A DNA stretch of 64,000 bases from Vineibacter terrae (lineage in GTDB: Bacteria > Pseudomonadota > Alphaproteobacteria > Reyranellales > Reyranellaceae): the NCBI RefSeq assembly GCF_008039615.1, contig NZ_VDUZ01000042.1, forward strand, positions 1 through 64,000. Direction: 5' to 3'. Positions 17,174 to 25,356 of the stretch are shown here, piece by piece. The notes below the pieces were generated by a model. That model worked only from the letters and a program-made list of their open reading frames with translations. It did not search any database and was not told the origin of the DNA. A program made the translations under genes and the position numbers. Positions within the stretch are counted from its first letter, which is position 1. Each line of letters begins with the position of its first letter.

Positions 17174-18745
17174 ATGACCTACCTTGCGCCGATCATCCCC
17201 GACAACGCGCCGTTCAGCCCGCAGCAGCGCGCCTGGCTCAACGGCCTGCTCGCCGGCCTGCTCAGTCCGGGCACCTCCGGCACGGCTCCATCAGCGACGA
17301 TCTCGGTCAGCGCACCCGCCGACGATCCGCACGCGGACTTCCCCTGGCACGATCCGGGGCTCGACATGGACGAGCGCCAGAAGCTGGCCGAGGGCCGGCC
17401 GCTGCAGCAGCGGCTGATGGCCGCCATGGCGCAGATGGATTGCGGCCAGTGCGGCTACGAATGCCGGACCTATGCCGAAGCCATCGCCACCGGCAGCGAG
17501 ACGTCGCTGGGCAAATGCCAGCCCGGCGGCAAGGCCACCGCGCGCATGCTCAAGACGCTGATGGAGGCGGCCGGCAGCGGCGATGCGGCCACGCCAGCTG
17601 CGCCGGCCGCGGTCCCCGGTCCAGCGGCGGCGCCGGTTGCCGGCCGCTCCGAGGTTCGCGACACCGTCCTGCGCCAGGCGCTGCGTCTCAATGGTGGCGG
17701 CTCGGACAAGGACACGCGCCACGTCGTGCTGGAGACCGACCTCGCCTACGAGCCGGGCGACAGCCTGGGCGTGCATGTGAGCAACCCGGCCGACGAGGTC
17801 GACGAGATCATCGCCCTGCTGCGCGCCGATCCGACGCAGGCCGTGCGCTGCCCCGACGGCCGGGAGCGCCCGTTGCGCGCGGCGCTGATGGAGGCCGTCG
17901 ATATCGCGCAGCCCAGCGACCTCGCGATCGAGACGCTGGCCGCCTATGCCAAGGGTGACGATGCCGACCGGCTGCAGGCGCTGGCCGAAGGTTATCCCGG
18001 CGCCGAGCCGACCGACGCCGATCTCCTCGACCTGCTGGCGCACTTCCCGTCGACATGCCCGCCGGTGGCAGAGCTGATCCCGACGCTGGCGGGACTGCAG
18101 CCGCGACTCTATTCGATCGCCTCGTCGCCGCGGCACGAACCCGGCACAGTGCATCTCTGCGTCGGCACGGTTCGCTACCGCAAGCGGCGGCGCAACCGTC
18201 GCGGCATCGCGTCGACCTTCCTCGCCGAGCGGGCGGCGTGCGGCACCCGGGTGCCCGCCTTCATCCAGCATACCCGGGATTTCCGACTGCCCGGCGACGA
18301 CGTGCCCATCATCATGATCGGGCCCGGCACCGGCATCGCGCCGTTTCGCGCCTTCCTCCAGGACCGGCGTGCCCGCGGCGCCACGGGCCGCAACTGGCTG
18401 TTCTTCGGCGACCAGCGCCGCGCCACCGACTTCCTGTTCGAGAATGAGCTCGTCGAATGGACGAAGGACGGCCTGCTGACGCGCCTCGACACGGCCTTCT
18501 CGCGCGACCAGGAAGACAAGGTCTACGTCCAGCATCGCATGCGCGAGGCCGGCAAGGCGCTCTATGGCTGGCTGCAGGAGGGCGCGCATCTCTATGTCTG
18601 CGGCGATGCGCAGCGCATGGCCAAGGACGTCGATGTGGCGCTGACATTGCTGGCGGCCCGCGAGGGCGGCATGAGCCAGGGCGCGGCCAAGGCCTGGATG
18701 GCGGACCTGGCGTGCCAGCATCGCTATCTGCGCGACGTCTACTGA
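17174..18745 (+). CDS. CysJ-like FAD/NADPH reductase with N-terminal Fe-S domain, probable electron donor to NirA
   Basis: 523 residues from the ATG at 17174. The N-terminal part has a PF04060-type Fe-S motif with C90, C93, C97 and C115 (DCGQCGYEC, later GKCQPGG), as in RnfB/CODH proteins. An Ala/Pro linker (about 135-160) leads to a CysJ/P450-reductase-like FAD domain (RLYSIASSP; GIASTFLAE) and an NADPH domain (MIGPGTGIAPFRAFLQDR; FGDQRRATDFLFENEL; YVCGDAQRMAKDVD). The flavodoxin/FMN domain of CysJ is absent, so the Fe-S cluster may replace FMN as the one-electron carrier. The frame starts four bases after nirA, which suggests a dedicated NADPH-to-nitrite route. Confidence 0.85.
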   Translation: MTYLAPIIPDNAPFSPQQRAWLNGLLAGLLSPGTSGTAPSATISVSAPADDPHADFPWHDPGLDMDERQKLAEGRPLQQRLMAAMAQMDCGQCGYECRTYAEAIATGSETSLGKCQPGGKATARMLKTLMEAAGSGDAATPAAPAAVPGPAAAPVAGRSEVRDTVLRQALRLNGGGSDKDTRHVVLETDLAYEPGDSLGVHVSNPADEVDEIIALLRADPTQAVRCPDGRERPLRAALMEAVDIAQPSDLAIETLAAYAKGDDADRLQALAEGYPGAEPTDADLLDLLAHFPSTCPPVAELIPTLAGLQPRLYSIASSPRHEPGTVHLCVGTVRYRKRRRNRRGIASTFLAERAACGTRVPAFIQHTRDFRLPGDDVPIIMIGPGTGIAPFRAFLQDRRARGATGRNWLFFGDQRRATDFLFENELVEWTKDGLLTRLDTAFSRDQEDKVYVQHRMREAGKALYGWLQEGAHLYVCGDAQRMAKDVDVALTLLAAREGGMSQGAAKAWMADLACQHRYLRDVY

Positions 18746-18754
18746 GGGCTGGCC

Positions 18755-20113
18755 ATGCGCGCCTTGCCGCTGTTCCACGATCTGCGCGACCGCCTCTGCC
18801 TGGTGATCGGCCAGGGCGAGATTGCCGCGCGCAAGGCCGCCGCGCTGCGCGCCGTCGGCGCGAATGTCCGCATGGCCTCAGGCTTCGATGCCGGTGACCT
18901 GGCCGGCACGGCGCTCGTGGTGGTCGCCGAAGCGCCCGAGACGATCGCCCATGCCGCCTGCGATGCCTGCCGCGCGCGCGGCATCCCGATCAACGCCGTC
19001 GACCGGCCGGCGTATTGCACCGTGACCTGGCCGGCCATCATTGATCGCGATCCTGTCACCATCGCCATCGGCACCGGCGGCACCGCGCCCCTGCTGGCGG
19101 CGCGGCTGCGCACGCGCATCGAGCAGGCCGTCCCGCATACCGTGGCCGTACTGGCCGCGATCGCCGAGCGATGGCGTCCGCTGGTGAAGCGGCAGCTACC
19201 GGACACCGCCGATCGCCGTCACTTCTGGCAGCGGTTCTTCACCGGCGCCGTCGCCCAGGCGGCGCTGGCGGGCGATCGTGCCGGCGCGCAACGCCATGCG
19301 ATCGCCCTGCTCGCCAATAGCCGAGCCCGGCCGCGCCTGGGCCACGTGCATCTCGTCGGCGCCGGCCCCGGCGATCCGGAGCTGCTGACCTTGCGTGCGC
19401 TGCGGCTGATCCAGTCGGCCGAGATCATCGTCCATGACCGCCTGGTCGCGACCGAGGTCCTGGATCTGGCGTCACGGGAGGCGCGTCGCATCGATGTCGG
19501 CAAGCGCCGCGCCACCGCCTGCATGCCGCAGGCGCAGATCAACGCGCTGCTGGTGCGCCTGGCACGCGAGGGCGCTCGGGTCGTGCGCCTGAAGGGCGGC
19601 GATCCCTTCATGTTCGGACGCGGCGGCGAGGAGATCGAAGCGCTGATCGCGGCCGGCGTGCCGTTCGACGTGACCCCGGGCGTGACTGCGGCGCTGGGTT
19701 GCGCGGCGTATGCCGGCATCCCGCTGACCCATCGCGACCATGCCCATAGCTGCGTGTTCGTGACCGGCCATCGCCGCGACGGGCGGCTCGACCTCAACTG
19801 GCGGATGCTGGCGCAGCCGGGCCAGACCATCGCGATCTACATGGGCGTCCACGCCCTGCCTGAGCTCAGCCGGCAATTGCAGGGGCACGGGTTGTCGGCA
19901 ACGCTGCCGGCGGCGCTGATCGTCGACGGCACGCGGCCGAGCCAGCGCGTGCTCGCCGGCACGCTCGCCGACCTGCCTGCTATCGTCGCGGCCGATCAGC
20001 AGCTCGACCGGTCGGCGCCGGGCCTGGTCATCGTCGGTGAGGTCGCGGCCGCGGCGCGCCGCATGCCGGCCGGCGCCCGACCCGGTTCATTCGCCCGCAT
20101 CGCGGCGGAATGA
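18755..20113 (+). CDS. cysG: Sirohaem synthase CysG (multifunctional)
   Basis: 452 residues. The N-terminal CysG/Met8 part (about 1-150) is a precorrin-2 dehydrogenase/ferrochelatase with an NAD fold; IGQGEIAARKAAALRAVGA replaces the usual GGG motif. The C-terminal SAM uroporphyrinogen methyltransferase (about 195-440) has VHLVGAGPGDPELLTLRAL, VRLKGGDPFMFGRGGEE and PLTHRDHA. It converts uroporphyrinogen III to sirohaem for NirA. It starts 9 bases after the flavoprotein gene, completing a nirA-reductase-cysG operon. The stop overlaps a hairpin terminator. Confidence 0.93.
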   Translation: MRALPLFHDLRDRLCLVIGQGEIAARKAAALRAVGANVRMASGFDAGDLAGTALVVVAEAPETIAHAACDACRARGIPINAVDRPAYCTVTWPAIIDRDPVTIAIGTGGTAPLLAARLRTRIEQAVPHTVAVLAAIAERWRPLVKRQLPDTADRRHFWQRFFTGAVAQAALAGDRAGAQRHAIALLANSRARPRLGHVHLVGAGPGDPELLTLRALRLIQSAEIIVHDRLVATEVLDLASREARRIDVGKRRATACMPQAQINALLVRLAREGARVVRLKGGDPFMFGRGGEEIEALIAAGVPFDVTPGVTAALGCAAYAGIPLTHRDHAHSCVFVTGHRRDGRLDLNWRMLAQPGQTIAIYMGVHALPELSRQLQGHGLSATLPAALIVDGTRPSQRVLAGTLADLPAIVAADQQLDRSAPGLVIVGEVAAAARRMPAGARPGSFARIAAE

Positions 20114-20115
20114 AA

Positions 20116-20143
20116 ACGCCCGCAGCATCGCGGCTGCGGGCGT
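20116..20143 (-). terminator. Intrinsic terminator of ridA, possibly bidirectional
   Basis: An 11-bp stem ACGCCCGCAGC/GCTGCGGGCGT with a 6-base loop. On the minus strand the stem is followed by TTTTC, the U-run needed to end ridA. On the plus strand it follows the cysG stop directly, so it separates the convergent genes. Confidence 0.75.
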
Positions 20144-20166
20144 CCGGAGCAGTGCAGCGCCGGCGC

Positions 20167-20514
20167 TTACTTCGCCGCCTGCACCATGATCTCGACCACC
20201 AGTCCCGGGGCGGCGAGCTTGGCTTCGACCGTGGCCCGCGCCGGCGTGTTGCCCGGCGCCACCCAGGCATCCCACACCTCGTTCATCTGGCTCCAGGTCT
20301 TGATGTCGGTGAGCCAGATGTTGGCCGATAGGACCTTGCTCTTGTCGGTGCCGGCCTTGGCCAGCAGCGCGTCGATCTTGTCGAGGATCTGCTTGGTCTG
20401 CCCCTTCACGTCCTGGGACGTGTCGTCGGCGGTCAGGCCCGCGAGGTAGACCGTGTCGCCATGCACCACTGCCTGGCTCATCCGCGGACCCGGATTGATG
20501 CGCTCGACGCTCAT
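20167..20514 (-). CDS. RidA/YjgF family protein
   Basis: 115 residues. The Rid family deaminates reactive enamine/imine intermediates from PLP enzymes. Visible features are SQAVVHGDTVYLAGL (about 13-27), QTKQILDKIDALLAKAG, and PARATVEAKLAAPGLVVEIMVQA, which contains the conserved Arg of PARATVE that binds the substrate carboxylate. The ATG at 20514 has GGAGGG upstream. It is a single gene convergent with cysG and divergent from nothing close; the exact Rid subgroup cannot be set. Confidence 0.85.
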   Translation of the reverse strand: MSVERINPGPRMSQAVVHGDTVYLAGLTADDTSQDVKGQTKQILDKIDALLAKAGTDKSKVLSANIWLTDIKTWSQMNEVWDAWVAPGNTPARATVEAKLAAPGLVVEIMVQAAK

Positions 20515-20595
20515 GCTTCCCTCCTTCATGAACACGCGAAAGGCGGCGCACCTTAGCACGCCGCCCCTGCGGAAAAGCGAGTCGTTGTTGGCCGC

Positions 20596-21561
20596 TCAGG
20601 GCAACAACGTCGTGGGATCGACAGGCTTGTTGCGCTGGCGGATCTCGAAATGCAGCTGCGGCTGCGACACGCCGCCGGTCTGGCCCACCGTGCCGATCGC
20701 CTGTCCCTTCTTGACCGCGGCTCCCTTCGCAACCGAGGCGCGGTCCAGATGCGCGTAGGCCGTGACGTAGCCGCCGGCATGGCTCAGCAGCACGAGATTG
20801 CCCAGGCCCTTCACCTCGCTGCCGACATAGACGACGGTGCCGCCTTCGGCTGCCTTCACCGTCGCGCCCTGGGCCGCGGCGATGTTGATGCCGTCGTTGC
20901 GCTGACCATCCGGCCGGTTGCCGAAGCCCTGCAAGGTCGAGCCGCGCAGCGGCCAATCGAACCGCGGCGCCGTCGCAGCCGGTCGCGTTGGCGTGCTGCT
21001 GGCCGTTGGAATCGGCACCGGCTGCGGCGCCGTCCCGCTGCCGGCGGCCGGGCTCGGCGACGACGGCGGCAAGGTGCCGGCGACCGGCTTGGGTGGCTGC
21101 GATTGCGGCGTGCCGGTCGGCGGCGGCAGATCGGTCGACGAGACGCGGCCGTCCGTCGAGGTCGGCGCGGGCGTCGATGGCCCCGACGACGGCGTGCCGG
21201 AAGGCGGTGGCGCCATCCCCTGCTCGACCACGCGCGCATTGGGAATCTCGAGCCACTTGCCGGCCGCGAGCTTGTCGGACGGCTTGAGGCTGTTGCGGTC
21301 GGCGATGGTCGACGCCGGCACGCCGAAGCGGCTGGCGATGCTGTCGATCGTGTCGCCCTCCTGGACGACATAGATCGGCGCCGACGCCGACGCTGAGGCA
21401 GATCCAGGATACTCGATCGTGCCCTGGCGACCGCCATAGACGGCACTGTCGTACCACCCGCACGACGCGGTGATGAGGCTGAGCGCAAGCACAATACCGG
21501 CCCGGACGGGCATCGGTTGGCGGCGCGCTCGCGAGGGGGTGCGATGCGCGTTGTTGTTCAT
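20596..21561 (-). CDS. NlpD-like lipoprotein with LysM and M23 peptidase domain
   Basis: 321 residues. The signal peptide ends in a lipobox (ITASCGW; Cys at about 34). A LysM domain follows (YVVQEGDTIDSIASRFGV to WLEIPN, about 64-108), then a Pro/Thr/Ser-rich linker (about 115-195). The C-terminal M23 fold has DGINIAAAQGATVKAAEGG, GYVTAYAHLDRA and PQLHFEIRQ. The first zinc-ligand His of active enzymes (H-x-G-x-D) appears as NDGIN, as in catalytically inert NlpD/EnvC, so it is probably an amidase activator. It lies downstream of pcm and surE, the usual neighbours of nlpD. Confidence 0.88.
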   Translation of the reverse strand: MNNNAHRTPSRARRQPMPVRAGIVLALSLITASCGWYDSAVYGGRQGTIEYPGSASASASAPIYVVQEGDTIDSIASRFGVPASTIADRNSLKPSDKLAAGKWLEIPNARVVEQGMAPPPSGTPSSGPSTPAPTSTDGRVSSTDLPPPTGTPQSQPPKPVAGTLPPSSPSPAAGSGTAPQPVPIPTASSTPTRPAATAPRFDWPLRGSTLQGFGNRPDGQRNDGINIAAAQGATVKAAEGGTVVYVGSEVKGLGNLVLLSHAGGYVTAYAHLDRASVAKGAAVKKGQAIGTVGQTGGVSQPQLHFEIRQRNKPVDPTTLLP

Positions 21562-21618
21562 GGACCGGAGACTACCGGAAAACCGGCCTGATGGGAATGC
21601 ATCCGCTGCGCCCGCAGC

Positions 21619-22260
21619 CTAGGCCTCGTAGGTGGGCAGCGCGCCGGCCACCAGCGGCACGAACCGGACCGGCATCAGCTCCTCGCGCGTGATGCCATGC
21701 TCGGTCCTCACGACGCGCTCGACGGTCTGGTTCACGGGATCCGGCCCCACGGGCACCAGCATGATGCCGCCGACCGCCAGCTGATCGACCAGCGCCATCG
21801 GCATCTCGCCCGCCGCCGCGGTCACGATGATCCGGTCGTACGGCGCCTGCGGCGGCCACCCCTTGGTGCCGTCGCCGACATGGAAGACGACGTTATGCAC
21901 GCGCAGGTCCAGCAGCCGGCGCTCGGCGTCGCGCGACAGCATCTTGTAGCGCTCGATGGTGAACACCCGCCGCGCCAGCCGCGCCAGGATCGCGGCCTGG
22001 TAGCCGGAGCCGGTGCCGATCTCCAGCACCTTCATGCGCGCGCCGATATCCAGCGCCTGGGTCATCGCGGCGACCACCAGCGGCTGGCTGATCGTCTGGC
22101 CGAAGCCGATGGGCAGCGCCATGTTGTCGTAAGCGCGCTCCACGAAGGTGCGCGACACGAAGGCTTCCCGCGGTATCGACGCCATCACCGCCAGCACGCG
22201 CTCGTCGGTGATGCCACCGCGCTGCAGATCGGTAATCAGGCGCTGCTTGGCGACACTCAT
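21619..22260 (-). CDS. pcm: Protein-L-isoaspartate O-methyltransferase
   Basis: 213 residues. Repairs isoaspartyl residues using SAM. Motifs: IPREAFVSRTFVERAYDNMALPIG, GQTISQPLVVAAMTQAL, SAM motif I VLEIGTGSGYQAAILA (about 79-94), and DRIIVTAAAGEMP. The ATG at 22260 gives the usual length. Between surE and nlpD-like, 11 bases from the surE stop. The order surE-pcm-nlpD is widely conserved in proteobacteria. Confidence 0.95.
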   Translation of the reverse strand: MSVAKQRLITDLQRGGITDERVLAVMASIPREAFVSRTFVERAYDNMALPIGFGQTISQPLVVAAMTQALDIGARMKVLEIGTGSGYQAAILARLARRVFTIERYKMLSRDAERRLLDLRVHNVVFHVGDGTKGWPPQAPYDRIIVTAAAGEMPMALVDQLAVGGIMLVPVGPDPVNQTVERVVRTEHGITREELMPVRFVPLVAGALPTYEA

Positions 22261-22271
22261 CCCGGCGTTCG

Positions 22272-23060
22272 CTACTTGCGGGAGAAGGCTTCGCGCAGGC
22301 GTCTGCGCATGGTTTCGTGCGTCAGGTCGAGATGCAGCGGATTGATGGAGATGGCACCGCGCCGCAACGCCTCGATGTCCGTGCCGGGAACGAGATCCTT
22401 CTCGGTCGGCGTGTAGTTGATCCAATAGTACGGCGTGCCGCGCGGGTCGAGGCGCTCGAGGATGTGGCCGCCGAAGCCGCGCTGCCCTTGGCGCGTGACC
22501 TCCATGCCGGTCACGGCATCGGCATCGACGTCGGGAAAATTGACGTTGATGAGCGCCTCGTTCGACCAGTCGACCGCCAGCACGCGGCGCACGACATCGG
22601 CCCCGTGGCGCTCCGCGGTCTCCCACTTCACCGGATTGGGATGCGCATAGGCCTGGCTCATCGCGATCGAGCGGATGCCCAGCAGGCAGCCTTCCATCGC
22701 CGCCGCGATCGTCCCCGAGTAGGTGACGTCGTCGGCCAGGTTGGTGCCGCGGTTGACGCCGGAGAGCACCAGCGTCGGCGGCTTGTCGCCCATCAGGTGC
22801 CGCACCGCGAAGAGCACGCAATCGGTCGGCGTGCCGTCGACCGCCCACTTGCCTTCACTGACCTCACGGGCGCGCAGCGGCTTGGACAGCGACAGTGAAT
22901 GCGCGGCGCCGGACTGGTTCGTCTCCGGCGCGACGACCCAGACGTCGCTGCTCAGCGCGCGTGCGATTTCGAACAGGGACACCAGGCCCGGCGCGTTGAT
23001 GCCGTCATCGTTGGTGACCAGGATGCGGGCCTTCGCCGGATCGAGAGGAGGAAATGCCAT
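22272..23060 (-). CDS. surE: 5'/3'-nucleotidase SurE
   Basis: 262 residues. Metal-dependent survival protein that dephosphorylates nucleoside monophosphates. The N-terminal motif ILVTNDDGINAPGL carries the metal-binding DD pair. PETNQSGAAHSLSLSKPL and LSGVNRGTNLADDVTYSGTIAAA are classical SurE signatures. Six bases separate it from the serS stop; it is part of the tatC-serS-surE-pcm-nlpD strand. Confidence 0.95.
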   Translation of the reverse strand: MAFPPLDPAKARILVTNDDGINAPGLVSLFEIARALSSDVWVVAPETNQSGAAHSLSLSKPLRAREVSEGKWAVDGTPTDCVLFAVRHLMGDKPPTLVLSGVNRGTNLADDVTYSGTIAAAMEGCLLGIRSIAMSQAYAHPNPVKWETAERHGADVVRRVLAVDWSNEALINVNFPDVDADAVTGMEVTRQGQRGFGGHILERLDPRGTPYYWINYTPTEKDLVPGTDIEALRRGAISINPLHLDLTHETMRRRLREAFSRK

Positions 23061-23066
23061 AAGCCG

Positions 23067-24362
23067 TCAACCCTTGGCGGCGCGGATGGTTTCCACCCCG
23101 CCCATGTAGGAACGCAACGCCGCGGGCACCGTGACCGTTCCGTCCTCGTTCTGGTAGTTCTCGAGCACCGCGATCAGGGTGCGCCCGACCGCCAGGCCTG
23201 AGCCGTTGAGCGTGTGCACGAAGCGCGTGCCCTTGCCCTCGCGCGGGCGGTAGCGCGCGTTCATGCGCCGGGCCTGGAAATCGCCCATGTTGGAGCAGCT
23301 CGAGATCTCGCGATAGGCATTCTGGCCCGGCAGCCAGACCTCGATGTCGTAGGTCTTGTGCGCGCCAAAGCCCATGTCGCCGGTGCACAGCACGACCGTG
23401 CGATATGGCAGGTCGAGCCGCTTCAGCACTTCCTCAGCGCAGCCGGTCATGCGCTCGTGCTCGGCGGCCGCCTGCTCCGGCGTCGTGATCGAGACCAGCT
23501 CGACCTTGGGGAACTGGTGCTGGCGGATCATGCCGCGCGTGTCCTTGCCGGCGGCGCCGGCTTCCGAGCGGAAGCACGGGGTCCATGCCGTGTAGCGCAG
23601 CGGCAGATCCTTCTCGTCGAGCACCGCGTCGTTGACGAGGTTGGTGAGCGGCACCTCGGCGGTCGGGATCAGCCAATAGCCGTTGGTGGTGCGGAACAGG
23701 TCGTCGCCGAATTTCGGCAGCTGGGTCGTGCCGTACACGGCATTGTCGCGCACCAGCAGCGGCGGGTCGACCTCGAGATAGCCGCCGAGCGCCCCCTCCG
23801 CCGGCGCGGTGTGCAGGTCGAGCATCAGCTGCGCCAGCGCCCGCTCCAGCCGCGCGAGCTGCCCCTTGATGACGACGAAGCGCGCGCCCGACATGCGGGC
23901 CGCGGCCGCGAAATCCATCAGGCCCAGCCCTTCGCCGATCACGACATGATCCTTGGGATCGAAGGCGAAGTTGCGCGGATTGCCGACCCGGCGGATTTCC
24001 TTGTTGTCGCGCTCGTCCTTGCCGTCCGGAACGTCGGCGTAGGGCAGATTGGGGATGGCCGCGAGCTGCTCGGCAAGCGCCGCCTCGGCATCAGCGGCTG
24101 CTTTTTCCGCTGCCTTCTGCACCGAGTCGAGGCCGTTGACCTCGGCCATCAGCGCGTCCGTCGGCTCGCCCTTGCCGCGCGCGATACCGATCTGCCTCGA
24201 CAGGGCCTTGCGCCGGGCCTGCGCCTGCTCGCTTTGCGTGATCGCGGCGCGCCGGCCACGGTCGATCTCCAGCAGGGCGGCTGACAGCGGCGCCAGCCCG
24301 CGGCGCTTGAGTCCGGTGTCGAAAGCCTCGGGATTGTCGCGAATGGTTCGGATGTCGTGCAT
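23067..24362 (-). CDS. serS: Seryl-tRNA synthetase
   Basis: 431 residues. Class II synthetase that charges tRNA-Ser. The N-terminal antiparallel coiled coil (about 30-100) has [20 protein letters not shown]. The catalytic core has TAEVPLTNL, motif 2 [20 protein letters not shown], and motif 3 [16 protein letters not shown] near the C-terminus. Full length with no anomalies. It follows tatC by 48 bases. Confidence 0.97.
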   Translation of the reverse strand: MHDIRTIRDNPEAFDTGLKRRGLAPLSAALLEIDRGRRAAITQSEQAQARRKALSRQIGIARGKGEPTDALMAEVNGLDSVQKAAEKAAADAEAALAEQLAAIPNLPYADVPDGKDERDNKEIRRVGNPRNFAFDPKDHVVIGEGLGLMDFAAAARMSGARFVVIKGQLARLERALAQLMLDLHTAPAEGALGGYLEVDPPLLVRDNAVYGTTQLPKFGDDLFRTTNGYWLIPTAEVPLTNLVNDAVLDEKDLPLRYTAWTPCFRSEAGAAGKDTRGMIRQHQFPKVELVSITTPEQAAAEHERMTGCAEEVLKRLDLPYRTVVLCTGDMGFGAHKTYDIEVWLPGQNAYREISSCSNMGDFQARRMNARYRPREGKGTRFVHTLNGSGLAVGRTLIAVLENYQNEDGTVTVPAALRSYMGGVETIRAAKG

Positions 24363-24410
24363 GGGAAGCGCTTTGGTTGGAGCGAGGGATGGCTGGCGGC
24401 GACGCTGCGT

Positions 24411-25223
24411 TCAGCTTGTCGACGACTCCTCGGCCGACGACTTCGCCGCTTCCGTGCCCGGCGAACTCTCCTCAGCCTCCTCCTCCTGCTTGCGCTTCTT
24501 CTCGATCATGGCCCCGATCCAGATGGACGCCTCGTAGAACAACAGCAGCGGCGTGGCGAGCGCGAACTGGCTCACGACGTCCGGCGGGGTGAGCACGGCC
24601 GCGACGATGAAGGCGATCACGATGGCCCAGCGGCGCTTGGCCTTCAGCGTGGCGGTGGTGACCAGGCCGACCCGGACCAGCAGGATCAGCAGAACCGGAA
24701 CCTCGAAGGCGAAGCCGAACGCGAAGACAAGCTGGAGGACACGCTCCAGGTAGTCCGATGCGCGCAGCGTCTTCTCGATCTCCGGCGGCGTGTACAGCGC
24801 CAGCATGAAATTGATCACGTACGGCAGCACGAGGTAGTACATGATCGCGCAGCCGGCGTAGAACATGAACGGCGTGGCGATCAGGAACGGCCGGAACGCC
24901 GCCTTCTCGTGCCGGTAGAGGCCCGGCGCCACGAACGCCCAGATCTGGGTCGCGATCAGCGGAAAGCCGATGATCAGCGCCAGGAAGCCCGACATCTTCA
25001 CGGTGACGAAGAAGAACTCGAAGATGTCGAGCACGATGACCTTGTAGCCATCGCTGATCGCCGGATGGATCAGGAACGAGAAGATCGGCTTGGCGAAATA
25101 GAAGCAGCCGACGAACACCAGCAGGAAACCCAGCAGCGCATAGATCAGCCGCTTGCGCAGCTCGACCAGGTGATCGAGCAGCGGCATCGGCTTGTCGTCT
25201 TCGGGTCCGTCGAGGGCGCTCAC
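24411..25223 (-). CDS. tatC: Sec-independent protein translocase subunit TatC
   Basis: 270 residues with six predicted membrane segments. It begins with the conserved PLLDHLVELRKRLIYAL and contains IYALLGFLLVFVG, FVAPGLYRHEKAAF and the periplasmic FEVPVLLILLV region. The C-terminus is charged and rich in Glu/Ser. It recognises twin-arginine signals; two Tat-type signals occur in this window (NrtA and the BMP-type binding protein). tatA and tatB, normally just upstream, are not in the window, so they are either unlinked or absent from this locus. Confidence 0.95.
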   Translation of the reverse strand: MSALDGPEDDKPMPLLDHLVELRKRLIYALLGFLLVFVGCFYFAKPIFSFLIHPAISDGYKVIVLDIFEFFFVTVKMSGFLALIIGFPLIATQIWAFVAPGLYRHEKAAFRPFLIATPFMFYAGCAIMYYLVLPYVINFMLALYTPPEIEKTLRASDYLERVLQLVFAFGFAFEVPVLLILLVRVGLVTTATLKAKRRWAIVIAFIVAAVLTPPDVVSQFALATPLLLFYEASIWIGAMIEKKRKQEEEAEESSPGTEAAKSSAEESSTS

Positions 25224-25304
25224 GGCGATATATCCGACAGCGAGGGGTTCACGCGGTTATGCCGCCAAACACCGGGGGTTTCCACCCCCCGTTTTGACCT
25301 CGCG

Positions 25305-25352
25305 GTCATCCCGGCGCGCCTTCCCGCCCGCCATTCCTGATTTCAGGATGAC
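25305..25352. repeat. Short palindrome of the GTCATCC family between tatC and the M32 gene
   Basis: GTCATCC at 25305 pairs with GGATGAC ending at 25352. Inside is a second short stem, TCCTGA/TCAGGA, around a TTT loop. It follows the M32 carboxypeptidase promoter-distal end and precedes tatC; on the minus strand it could end transcription of the oxidase-to-M32 genes. Confidence 0.5.
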
Positions 25353-25356
25353 GGCG

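Noticed and set aside
22272-22848. Upstream extension of the pcm reading frame into surE
   Set aside because: It is antisense-free but overlaps surE in another frame and lacks methyltransferase content; the standard 213-residue Pcm starts at 22260.
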